From Thunnus maccoyii (lineage: Eukaryota > Chordata > Actinopteri > Scombriformes > Scombridae), in the NCBI RefSeq assembly GCF_910596095.1, contig NC_056552.1, positions 13,063,111-13,127,110 on the forward strand: a stretch of DNA of 64,000 nt. The letters are read 5' to 3'. The translations under genes and the position numbers were made by a program. Below are positions 11,693-61,012 of the stretch, piece after piece. Every line of letters starts with the position of its first letter. Position 1 is the first letter of the stretch. Under the pieces are notes generated by a model. That model was not told the origin of the DNA and searched no databases. It was given only the letters and a program-made list of their open reading frames with translations.

Positions 11693-14600
11693 TTTGTAAT
11701 TTATCTGCTGTCTAACTGATGCAGGATAACAACCTGCATGTGTTGTACTACAGCTCTGCACACTGATTTGTCCTCTGACTACCTGTGATGTAACATTACG
11801 TACTACTGTTATGTATAGGCTACTATGTGTATGTGCAGAGGGCAGTGGCAGCATGGCCGTAGCCAGGATTTCAGGTCATGAGTCTAAATTCCCCAAAAAC
11901 CACCCCTCCCTCCCCATCAAGAAAGTTTTGTCTAGGCATCAAACACGACCGTATAATTCTCTTCATAATTTTTTTTCACGTTGTTTATATTAGAGCTGCA
12001 ACGATTAGTTGATTAATTATTAGTCCATCAACAGAAAATCTGTAGTTATTTTGACAATTAATTAATCGTTTTTGGTCATTTTCTAAGAAAAAAGCCAAAA
12101 TTATGTGGTTACAGTTTCTTAAATTAGAATATTTACTGGTTTCTTTAGGCCTGTATGACAGTAAACAGAATATTTGGGTAGTGGACCGCTGATCAGGACA
12201 AATCAAGACATTTGAGGTTGCATCTTGAACTTTGGGAAACCGTGATGAACCTTTTTCACCATTTTTTGATATTGTATAGACCAAATGACTAATCGATTAA
12301 TCAAGAAAATAATCAACAGATTAATTGATAATGAAGATAATCAATAGTTGCAGTCCAAATTTATATTCATTTAAATGTTAAATTACAAAAGATGCAGCAA
12401 ATCCTAACAAATATATGACAGATTAATCGATAATAAAAAGTAATTGTTTTTTGCAGCTAATCTAGTTATTACTTACAGCACACTATAGTATTTTATTTTT
12501 TATCTACAATGCTGTCAAATATAAATATCATATATACAACATGAATATATAACATATTTTATGACAAATTAAGTCCTGCCTATAAAAATGTGGGACCACT
12601 TAGGGACCACTAACTATCTTTTTTAGGAGCTTTCAACTGCATCTCACAGTCTTCATCATTGAAAACAGTTTTCACTCATAAACAGAAACCTTAAAACTAA
12701 CTGTGTACGGATGTTTTTCAGACAGCGGTGGCTTTCGGGCGCGTCACCCCATCACCACATACGAGCACTATCGTGAGCTCATCGGTCGCATCGCTGCGGG
12801 AGAGGAGAAGGTGATCATCGCTGAGAAGCCGCTGATCCTGGCCATGACCTCTGGGACATCGGGAGCCAGCGCCATGCTGCTCAGCACCAAGGACACTAAC
12901 ACTGAGTTCTTCCTGCAGGTGAACAGGCTGCTTGATAACGATGACAATGTATTGGGCCAGTTGCAGCCTAAAATGTGGAAACACAGTCTTGTGAGTGTCT
13001 GGAGAGTTGACAGTTTCAATGTCTTGTCCGAGGATGTCCTCCAGGGAAGAGGGGCATTGCTGAAAATGTTTGTGAAGTTATCAAGTTAAGTTAAAAGTTC
13101 AGTTTTAAAGTAAAATCGGCATAAAGTCATATGTTCACAGTGTTTCAGTTGCACTCTACGAGCTGAGGTCTGCGTAACAATTTCTCTCTGCTGTGTTGTT
13201 GTGCATGTAAAACTATGTTAATGGTGTAATAATGTGTGTGTGTTTTCACCAGGGAGTGACTGTGTGTTTAGACATCATGCGGCAGGCGTTCCCCGCCACA
13301 GATAGCCTCCAGCGCACAACCAAGTTCTTCTACACACCGACTTTTCGCCAGTCAGAAGCTGGCATTCCCATTGGGCCAAACTCCTCCACACCAGCCTCCT
13401 CCCACCACATGCTCAACCTCTATACCACCCCAGCACCTGCCTTCGAGGTGAGATACACAAAGTGATTATTAAGAGCGTCATCTCTTTGTCATGTATTGTA
13501 TGATTAAAATTTACTGCAAATACCAAGTGATTTTTTTTTTTTTTTATCCCTTCAGGTTCCCAGTGAGAAGGACACTCTCTACCTGCATCTCCTCTTTGCT
13601 CTGAAAGATCCCAGTGTGGGAACACTGGAGTCCAACTTTGCCTCCACAGTCTTCTATGCCTTCACTGCCTTACAGGTACAGCATGATTGATTTATTATAC
13701 ATGTCATGAGAAAACACTTCCTGTGTTACCTCTGCTTTGATCTCTTTCATTGTTCTTTCATTCCGTATTCTATGTGATAAGATGCATAGAGAGAAAAAAA
13801 TAGGCAAAATTGTCACTAAAATAAAGAAGAATGTAGAAATTTTGAAAAGAAAAAATCACAAATGCATCCATGAATGTTACATTTGTGAAATCATCTAAAA
13901 TATATAGATTGTTATGTTTCAGAAAATCCAGGCAGGCAAGCAAAAAAGTAAATCAACTTGAATTTCATCAAACAGCAGCATCCTGTTGTTAATTTGGTGG
14001 AGAACTACTTGCAGTATCCTTCAAGCTTGCCTGGTTTGAGTCCCACTGGGACCTTTTCTAATAAAGTGGTCTGAAATCAGACCACTGAAAGTGTCAAGTG
14101 CTCTCTGACCAAAAAAAGAAGCTCTGCTAATTTGCTTGATGAACTAAGGATTAGAGAAGTAATTTCTGTCTGATCTCTATGTCCTGCAGGAGCGCTGGCA
14201 GGAGCTTGTAGAGGACATTGAGAGAGGGAAGGTCAGCAGCGCTCTGGCTCTGGAGCCTAAAGTGAGGGCCAGACTTGAGGCTCTGATGAAGCCAGACCCG
14301 GAGAGGGCTGCTCAGCTCCGGGCTCACTTCCAGGACGGCTTCCGAGGGATTGCAAAGCGCCTCTGGCCTCACCTCCACCTGGTGCTGGCAGTGGACTCAG
14401 GCTCCAATCAGATCTACGGGGACATGTTGAGGGAGAACTACTGCCAAGGAATACCTTTCTACTCGCCCTTCTACGCTGCTACTGAAGGTAAAAACCTGCA
14501 CCTGTCATCCCTTTGAAATTAACTCATCTAAATGATGAAGTGGTGTGTTCTGGTGGTGGCGAGTTATTCTGACAAAGGGTGCATGTTTTAATATGAAACC

Positions 14601-16483
14601 TTCATGAAGCCATCTAACGCATGGTTTAATAAGCTGAATGTTAAGAGGGATGTGTGCATGTGTCATTAGCATTCACAGACCAATGGTTGTAAAATGTATG
14701 GCTTTGATAGGATTGATATGAATGTGTTTATTTCAAACTATAGTAATTTATAAAGCATTTTAGGCTTTTACAGTATAAGAGAAAAACACATTTTCTGTTT
14801 ACAGATTAAAAAATGATCAGAGGTAACTTATATTGGGCATTTGTCGTCATTTTTGACAATTTATAAAAGAAAAACCTGTGATGCTCCATCGAAAAAATCA
14901 ATGAGTAGATCAATCAGTAATGAAAACTGTCACTAGTTGTAGTTCCCAAACAAGAATACTGGGATTTTACAAATCAGAAACTCATCCACAGTCAGTTTCG
15001 GCTTTAACTGTGTGTATGTCCCCCCTGCAGGTCTCATAGGGGTGAATCTGTGGCCTGAGGAACCAAACAGACGCTACCTGCTGTGTCCTCGTTCCATGTT
15101 TTGTGAGTTTCTGCCAGAGAGCAGCCTGGAGGAGGAGACGCCTCACACTGTGCTGATGGAGGAGGTGAAGGAGGGAGACAACTATGAGCTCGTTATCACA
15201 AACGCTTCAGGACTCTTCAGGTCTGAGAGATGTTTCTTATTTTCAGTTTAGTTAAGTATGCGTAGAATTGTTCTTTTGAGTTGTTCCCAGTTTTGGTTGG
15301 AGTTTTAAAGTCCCAGTCAAACATTTTCTCTACAGAGAGCCGTTCAGTCACACAGGGAAATTGTCAGATGAGTGCACTTTTGTCAAACTCTAGACTACAA
15401 AATGAGACATTGTGTTCCATAATTGCTTTGTTTCATTGGTATTTGGATGTTGTTCCGCTTGGTTGCACAGCATCAGGACAGGATGATAATGTTTCTATCT
15501 GTGCTCCGGCTCCGTAAGACAAACTGACATGCAATTAAAAACTTATAGATGCTCAGTGTGTACGACCTACAAAACGTTTGAGTCTAGGTACTTCATGAAT
15601 ATTTGATGTGTCGGACAGCTGCATAAATGAGTGGTATTCGCTGTGTTACAGATATCGCATTGGAGACATCGTGAAAGTAGTTGGATTCCACAACCAGTGT
15701 CCTATTGTTGAGTTTCAATACAGGTACGGTTGTGCATATGCGTGCACGTTTATTGCATTTCATCTGCTCTTGTGAATGTTTGAAATGTACGACACACTGT
15801 AACTGAGTATTTTCGCCCTGCTTCTCCTGTCAGACGGGGTCAGATGTTGAATGTTCGAGGGGAGAAAGTGTCTGAGTCGCTGTTCCTTGATGTTTTGAAG
15901 AAAGCTGTTGCTCAGTGGCCCGGAGCACAGCTGGTTGACTACTGCTGTGCAGAGAGCGGCATCTTAGGTAAAAAGTCTCAGACAAAATAGAATTTTGAAT
16001 CTAATACATGTGTATGAGCTCCTCTGAGCAGTTTGTCAGGCACAGTTTGCACAATAATGAATCGTATCTTTCTGTGGTGTTGCAGGAGATTCGATAGGCG
16101 GCTCAGATCCTCATTACCAGGTCTTTATAGAGCTGAAAGGTGTGAGGAACCTCACAGAGGCACAGCGATATAAGGTAAGACAATCCTGATAAGCATCACC
16201 AACAGACAGCATGTTTGCGCTTTATCATAAAAACTGTTTTTTTTATCCTCCTTCCTTCCAGTTGGACATTTGCCTCCAGCAGGACTCGGCTGTCTACAAG
16301 TCTTTCCGTATCAAAGGCAGCATCGGACCAATGAGGGTGCAGCTTGTAGCAGAGGGTGCATTCAAGGAACTTCGCAAGCAGATGATGGCCTTCTCAAACA
16401 CGTCACCCAACACGTTCAAAATGCACCGGGTGCTGCGCAGGAAAGAATACGCCGACTTCCTCTTGGGAAAAACAGTTTCCTGA
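11113..16483 (+). CDS. ghdc: GH3 domain-containing protein
   Basis: Eleven phase-consistent coding exons: 11113-11197, 11369-11659, 12722-12918, 13253-13447, 13556-13675, 14190-14487, 15031-15220, 15652-15723, 15834-15967, 16086-16174, 16262-16483; 630 aa. The N-terminus (MTFSWFRVAVPLCVAVLSAA) is a hydrophobic signal/anchor. The GH3 fold follows. GH3 enzymes of plants are acyl-adenylate-forming amido synthetases. Their three nucleotide-binding motifs are recognisable: TSGTSG at about residues 168-173, YAATEG at about 391-396, and YRIGD at about 460-464 followed by VVGFHNQCPIVEF. The C-terminus ends LLGKTVS, resembling the mammalian end. Vertebrate GHDC has no firmly established reaction that I know of. 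Identity is further supported by the downstream kcnh4, as in human 17q21. In-frame ATGs at the start of exon 2 (11371) are a weaker alternative start because they would remove the leader. Confidence 0.93.
11662..11687. repeat. Poly(A) run abutting ghdc exon 2 donor
   Basis: Twenty-six consecutive A residues start at intron position +3 of the donor after exon 2 (GT at 11660-11661). Confidence 0.95.
11990..12460. mobile_element. 'CTGCAACGATTA' family MITE-like repeat, one full and one partial copy
   Basis: The element starts with a GAGCTGCAACGATTAG motif near 11993 and ends near 12355 with the inverted form (ATAGTTGCAG). Internally it has repeated ATTAATCGAT-type words. A second partial end (GATTAATCGATAATAAAAAG to TTTTTGCAGCTAATC) follows at about 12421-12460. 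Further copies lie at about 14870-14945, 39893-40207, 43213-43552 and 55290-55500. It is a common non-autonomous repeat type in teleosts; assignment to a hAT-like class is inference. It lies in ghdc intron 2. Confidence 0.65.
14870..14945. mobile_element. Fragment of the 'CTGCAACGATTA' family repeat
   Basis: The end portion of the same family (ATCAATCAGTAATGAAAACT followed by a TAGTTGTAGTTC end) lies in ghdc intron 6. Only the terminal 75 or so bases are recognisable. Confidence 0.45.
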
Positions 16484-16721
16484 AATCTGAAGGAAAAGGA
16501 ATTGTCGGGAAATGAGACAGTATGTGTGTGGACTGTAGTGAGCACTGACAGAATATAATATCTCCAGTTGTTATATCAGCGACTCACGAATGAGTTGATG
16601 AATTGTGCCTTTTGGAAAGTGACAAACACAAAAACAGAACATCATCAATTATTGGCAAAGAAAAATGTTAGTTTGACTGATTGATTGTTTTGTTGTTTCT
16701 TTGTACCATATTTATAAGTTT

Positions 16722-16727
16722 ATTAAA
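16722..16727 (+). terminator. ATTAAA poly(A) signal of ghdc
   Basis: ATTAAA, the commonest variant poly(A) hexamer, lies about 240 bases after the TGA at 16481-16483. Confidence 0.5.
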
Positions 16728-16815
16728 GTGAACTGTTAAGCTGTTACTGTAGTTTTGTGTAATTCAATGTTTCAGGACCTTGTCTGACTTCCATGAGAAT
16801 CAAATTTACACCATA

Positions 16816-16889
16816 CAGTACCTGTTAAAAGTTTGGACACACTTTCTCTTTCAAGGGAATGAGAAAGTGTGTCCAAACTTTTGACTGGT
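16816..16889. mobile_element. Tc1/mariner-type palindromic MITE
   Basis: Perfect 22-bp inverted arms (16827-16848 and 16861-16882) are separated by 12 bases, flanked by TA dinucleotides. The arm contains AGTTTGGACACACTTTCTC, a terminal sequence widely seen in fish Tc1-like elements. The whole unit is about 75 bp, so it is essentially two fused TIRs. A second damaged copy is at 50966-51032. Confidence 0.75.
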
Positions 16890-18862
16890 ATAAAGAATAA
16901 TCATTCTGATGGTTGGAAAACTGATGAAGAGGTTCGCTGCCTTATCACCACTGGCTTGATGAAGCTGAAGAAAAATCCACACAACATCTAGAAAATTATC
17001 CGCACTAACCTTGCTAAATCTTGTAAAATGCCTACATTGCTATGTTTTTTTGATTAATAATATTCTTTGAATAGATACCATCTGGTGTTATTTATATGGC
17101 ACCACCACACTCGCATTGTCTCATAAGTGCAATCAACTGTGAAGATTAAAGCAACATTTGGCAAGAAGTTTGTCTAAAAATAAAACTCCTGTTTTCTGCA
17201 GAAATCATGAAGGGGGGCCACAGTGTAACACAGAATAACATTGTAAAACCTTCTCTTTGAGAGAAGATGTCTTTTATCTAATGTATCTGCTGTAGGTTTG
17301 CGTCTCCAGCAAGTGCCAATTCAAAACCTAAAAGTGAAATTAAGGAGCCTAATGAGCAGCGAGCTTGTTAGAAAACACTGATTAGCTAAATCTGGACACA
17401 GAAGCATTAGATGTTCTGACTCTGTTGTCTCGTTTGTGTTCTCTTATTGAGAGCACTCAGACTGGATGTGCTGGTACAGGTAAACTAGGAGCTCTGCAGT
17501 TTCCTGTAATCAGATGGTGTCTTCTTTGGTGCTTAAATTCAAATTTTTTCCCAATCAATTAATACATTTGTCTTCAGAACTGATATTTTTGTCTCAACAA
17601 ACTCCCCCTCATGAATAACCCTTTTTTTTCAGATAATGTAGGGCTGGACCAGTTTTCTTTTAGAACTTGCTGCAGTGAGTTGCTAAATTCTTCTAAAGCC
17701 ACTAAATGTACTTGCCATGTCTGCGTTTACTCTTTATCATATTATTGACTTCTCTCAGTACAATGCCACAACTTTATCAACCACTAGAGGGCGATAGTCA
17801 ATAGCTGTCATTCCTGCTTTCTACTCCAGTTTGTCAACTTGCAACTCTTTCTTTTCTCTGAAGTAAAACAGTGACTTCTTTGTCCTTATGCTGACTGTTG
17901 GTGCCTTCAACTTTATTGGCTCATTGTAAGTCAACCCAGCATAAAACAGTTTAACAGTTTTCTAGTGTAAATTTAGTAGAGAGGTCATTTTTAGCTGCAG
18001 TCATTTTGAGATCAGTGAGAGTATGGACTTAAATGTTTTCAACATCATTATGAGATTTTATGAGATGTACTTTTGCACCAAAGTTACACTCTTAGTCAAT
18101 CACTGATTATTTAGCACAGGATGAGGCACATAGGCAGCTGAATACTGAATAAGCCCAGATCAGAGTTGAACCTGTCTGAAAGTGTTACTCTCATGTGTTT
18201 TTGTAACACAGGCTTCTCTCCAGCAGGTCTCTCCAATCACAAAGTGGGCTAATATTTTTAGTAACATCCCATTTCAGCAGAGACTTGACACTGCTCTCGT
18301 TGTATTTTGGGTTCACAGTATGATCAGACCAAAACAGCAGTGAAGTGAAAAGAGCTAAATTTACTTCCATTGAAGCTCAGACCAAATGGCTTTTTCATGA
18401 GGCTGAGGTGGTGTTTTCCTCCTTTGAAGGCTTTAAACCGATTAAACTGTACTTACATGAAGATGTGATCTGAAGTCTGGCATCTTACTCATGTTCTCCA
18501 GCACATCAGAGGTACCCAGGTGGTTCTGAATCTTAAGCACCGCAATCTCTCATAGCTCTAAAAAGAACTGAAACAGTAGAAATGATGGCTTTTCCTTGTT
18601 GTTTTAACAGGAAAACTTTGAAAGAAATAGTGATTTTAACCTCAGGAAATAGATAACACAGGTTGAATAAATAAAATGAAACAGTTGATTTCACAAAACC
18701 TTTTAAACACATACTGTAAAGAAGAAGTTAAAAATCCACAAAGATCACACTGAAAATGAGGCTATTTTCAAAATCTATGTCCATTGTTTGAATTTTTGAA
18801 TTAAATAATTCCAAGTCAGGGTGCCACATAACAATATCTGGGGCAAACTTAAATTTTCTTAA
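16890..18862. other. Intergenic stretch where hcrt would be expected
   Basis: Nothing coding is recognised on either strand. In particular I see no stretch encoding the GNHAAGIL core or the cysteine pattern of hypocretin/orexin. Composition is AT-rich with short open frames only. Confidence 0.6.
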
Positions 18863-19344
18863 AGGTGCTATGTGGAGTTTCCAGAAATTTCTTCTCATTA
18901 ATGACACCTGTGGCCGTTAAGTGAGCCGCAGTCGACATCCTCTTGCTTGCACATGCGCTCGTACTCCTTCAGTGTGAGAGAGCAGTGGCACAAGACTATT
19001 TTTTGTGCTTAAGTGGACTCTTTGTTGGACTCTGTGTTGTGGTGGATGCCGGTCATTTGTTGATGTCAGCGGACTCCATTTCTAAGCTAACGTTAGCTAG
19101 TGTTGCACCTTGTTGGCACTGTAAGTGGGCATAAGAGCAGCTAGGCCCTTGGGAACACACATAAACGTCACATCTTTTGGATTTTCCCAGCAAAACCATC
19201 CTGAATCCTTTACATAGAACTCAGTCCACCGAGAAAGTCGGGTAGGGTCTCATTTTTTTATGTTACGTTACATCCGTTCACACATTGGCAATATAAAGCA
19301 ATTAATACATGTAAATTGCTTCACAGTTCTTACATATAGCACCT
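18863..19344. mobile_element. piggyBac-like MITE with TTAA target duplications
   Basis: A 482-bp unit is bounded by TTAA on both sides (18859-18862 and 19345-19348). Terminal inverted repeats read AGGTGCTATGTGGAG at the left and, on the opposite strand at the right, AGGTGCTATATGTAAG. TTAA target sites are the hallmark of piggyBac-type transposition. There is no transposase, so the element is non-autonomous. Confidence 0.75.
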
Positions 19345-22029
19345 TTAATGATGACAGTCTGCTCTTGTGATTTTATTGTGCATTATTAGTTTGGTTCCAG
19401 AGTTGAATATTATGACAGTATGGTAGAGAAATCTAGCATATTTCCATGCTTTCACTGTTTACAGATTGGCATTTTTTTCCCTCGTGGAGGTTTAGTGAGA
19501 TGGTGTGTGTCTTCCTCTGTCATCTGCACGTGCCTCAAGGATTTACACATGCATATAAACACACACAAACAAAGCCTCTGAGCCCATCTGCTCCGGTCAC
19601 AAGTTAATTCAATGTAAACAGCTGAGATTTGAGAATGACGGGCTTGATTTCTCAATGGGGAAGGACGATGTGTTTAATTGAGAGAAGGGATGGTGCATAT
19701 TGAGTGAATGGAGTTGGCCACAAAGCTTATCTATCTTACAGTATAAGTCTGGATTAATTCCAGATCCAGGCTGTGGTTTTTCATTGAAGGTAAATAAGAT
19801 TCCTATTTATTTTTTTATATATTCCAATTTGTTTAAAAACTTGTATTTGATTTTTTTTATTTTCTCAATTTAAATTGAGTAAAATCCCTCAGGCTTCACC
19901 TCTTGTAGTTTAGACAAACACAAAAGTCAGTTTCAGGGTTAATCTTAAATAACCCTTCAGTAATTTACTCAGTCCAGGTAAATGCCACCACTCCCCGCAG
20001 AGCTGAGAACTGTGGGAAATGTAGTTGGGGTTATATTTCATCTGGCCGTCTGTGCGTCACTCTGTCCTATTAGACCACAGAGTAGATAGTGAGCATGTTT
20101 AATGGATTAGCCTCTTTATTAGTGACAAGAAGAGATGGATGAACTACAAGATGAAAGAACAATAAGAGGCCATTAAAAATAGATAGCAGTGAAGGGCTGC
20201 CAGGGTTTGAATAGGATCCGAGAGGGGGAACAATACTCTCTTACAGTCTGCCAGCCAGTCTTTTACTTTCACTGGTTGTCTTTTTTTTTCTCTTTTTTCT
20301 CCAAATGCAGCTGGATGGTTTAATTGTGCACCTTTAATCACCAGTCAGCTGTACAATACATTGTTCTCATTGCTTTTTTAAAAGAAAAAACTTTTTCTTT
20401 TCAATATTGTTAAATTTTACCCTACAGTTATCTTAATGGGTCTATACAATTTCAAAGAAAGGCCACTTCATTGAACATCGCAGAGATCAGTTCATAAAAA
20501 CAGCAGTTGCTGCCAAGACTGTCAATCAAGATCAAAACCAAACTTATTTTTCACCCTAAAGATTACAATCTTCATTTCTGGCTGTAGGAAATCCCCACAC
20601 AGCTGCAGCATCTAATCAGCTCTTCCAATATTACCAACTCTATATAGCTGCATATTGTCAGCTGTCTATTGTTTCTGTTTACTGGACTCTCAGTCTGCAT
20701 GAAGCTACATCTAATGGTCCAGAAAATATACTGACGAGATTTAAACATTCTTTTTTTTTTTTTCAAACTGACAGGAAGGCATAGAAAGACTAAAAATATT
20801 CTAGTTTCAAACATAGACAAAGAAGACTCTCCTGTTTTTAACCAAGGGAACAAGACAGCCCTACAACAATTAGTCTCGACTGTCATGTTAATTTGAATAT
20901 GGAGGTGAGGCGCTGAACGGTGTATAGGAAAGCTTCAAAATGATATATCATTGCAGGATCTGTTCAAGGTTTTCTTCTAGCTTCTGGGGAAATCTATACA
21001 ACCTTCGCACTGCATTGTCGCCTCCGTCCTAAAGCTCCACATAAATCACAGTGACAAAAAAAAAAAAAACCCAAAAAAACAATTCAGCTTCACATTTTAG
21101 TGAAACTCAGACTATTCCTCCCGCTGGAAATCTTTTACCCTCCACTTTAAAATGAGCTGAATGGACCTAGTCTAAATTATTATATGTCTAAATTATGTAA
21201 ATACCTAAATTATACCTCTAAACCATATGAACCATGTTAACTCATGTCCACAAAAAGCATCCCCTAATTACCACAGCACTTGTTTATTTCATAATAATGA
21301 ATATTTAATGGCAGTTGCATTAATTTAATTAATAGTAGAAGATCATCTTTCCACCATTACTGTTAAATTTAATGAGATTAATATTGACAAAATTCATTAA
21401 AAATGGAGATGATGTGGTTTAAAGATTAATGATTGTCTCTGTTCCTGTCAAGCAACTGCACTATCTAGAGGTATTTCCCCTCGTCGGCTAAGCTGTATTG
21501 TTTACTTGGTGAGTTAAGACACGATGTTACTTTGGTGTGTTTAGCATCAAGTCCTCATGAAAAACATCTCCAGGCTTATCCTTTTAATCCGCTCTTAGCG
21601 GCTTAATTCGGAGCTTTAATTCTCTCATGAGGATGCTGGAGGGTCCAGGAGGACAACAGTGACCAGCTCCATCCAATGAGGCTGAATCAGAGGTGCAGTG
21701 AGACATAGTTTGAAACATATACTCAAGGAATGGGATTTTAGGATATGGTTCAATAATGCTCCTGCAGCTCCTTCACTTAGCACAGAAAATATGTAAGAAA
21801 AAAAAAATCTGAATATTTCATTCTGTCCATTCCCTGAAGTCCCATCACAAAATAGCACAATAGCACACAGTCCAGCTGAATACAATAGGCTGCATTGACC
21901 GGCATGCAGGTAATCCATCTCTCCTTGATTTGCAGACATGCACACAAAAGCCATGTGCTGATAGTGGCACTATGGGATGTAATGGTGCTGTCAGCTGCTC
22001 CAAAAGCATCCGCCCTCCCTCTTTCCTCC
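19345..22029. other. Intergenic stretch, no gene recognised
   Basis: No coding exon is supported. The stretch contains a ZNF143-type motif (20009-20026), T- and A-runs near 20281, 20750 and 21058, and AT-rich DNA around 21.2-21.4 kb. The final part may belong to the kcnh4 promoter. Confidence 0.6.
20009..20026 (-). promoter_or_regulatory. ZNF143/SBS-type motif
   Basis: On the minus strand the site reads AACTACATTTCCCACAGT, close to the ZNF143-type consensus. It is intergenic, about 2.7 kb upstream of the kcnh4 start codon. Confidence 0.3.
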
Positions 22030-59949
<37,920 letters not shown>

Positions 59950-61012
59950 ACTGAGGCAGACAGGAAAAAAGCAGCACTGAATGAGGAACTCAAATTATTG
60001 ACATGCAACTTCTAACAGTGTTTAAAAAGACTCTGCTGGAGATTGTCAACGTGTGCTGTATTTCCCCCTCTTACGTCCTGGGCTCTCATATTTGTCAAAC
60101 TCCATGCAATTTACACCATTTCTATGCAAAAGCATGTAATTTGTGCATTATCTTGGCTTTACTGAAGTGTGTCTTTAAAAAAAAAAAAGCCCCACAGCAG
60201 TGGGTTCCAGTATATACTGTATATTTTTTTCAACATCCTCAGAGCAATTTGCAGTTGATAATACCTGTTACCTCCTTGCATGGTAAAGTTGTTTATTCTT
60301 TTTCCTAAGGAAAAGGTTTCCAAATCAATGTGTAAGCATTCTACATGACTACCTGTTGATTGTGTGCACAGATATTGTATTTGTATGGCAGGTCAAAGAC
60401 AGGTCAGAGTAGTTGGATGTTTTGTTGTGGAACAAAGGAAATGACACATGCTTCACCTTGCATATAGGGAGTAGAGTAGAGTATGTGCATCACACAGCAT
60501 AGATTGTTTATTGTTTTAAATTGAATGTTTTTTCTCATTTTTTATTTGTGAATTCATAGAGTTATTGAACTATGAATATCTAATATCAAAACTCCACCAA
60601 GCAGTATGGTTTTGAGTTATTATTCCGTTGAACATCTATTTATGCTCTCCTGAAGATCCTTCAGGGGATTTGAATAAATTTTAAAAAAAAAATTCTTACC
60701 AAGGCATTAAATATATCGCTGTGAAATAGGTTTTAATTGCTAAAACCACTAAAAAATCTTTTAAAAGCTTGAAAAATACTTTCTCAAGGAACTACAATTC
60801 TATAAACACGACATAGCCGCTGATGAATTAGACATAAATAAATAGACATATCTGGATGAAAAAGTGGGACATATTTAATGCTGTTATTAATTTACAAAAA
60901 GTGAATACCTCCTGGGGGAAAGAAAACATTAATTCATGATACTCATACAATATTCAGAGTATTCAGGAACTTTATTTGTTTTGAATGATTTCTCCTTGGC
61001 TGACAAAATAAA
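59950..61012 (+). other. kcnh4 3' UTR ending at an AATAAA signal
   Basis: After the TAA at 59947-59949 the sequence becomes AU-rich. Candidate poly(A) signals are near 60672 and, best placed, AATAAA at 61007-61012. Which one is used cannot be told by eye. Confidence 0.5.
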
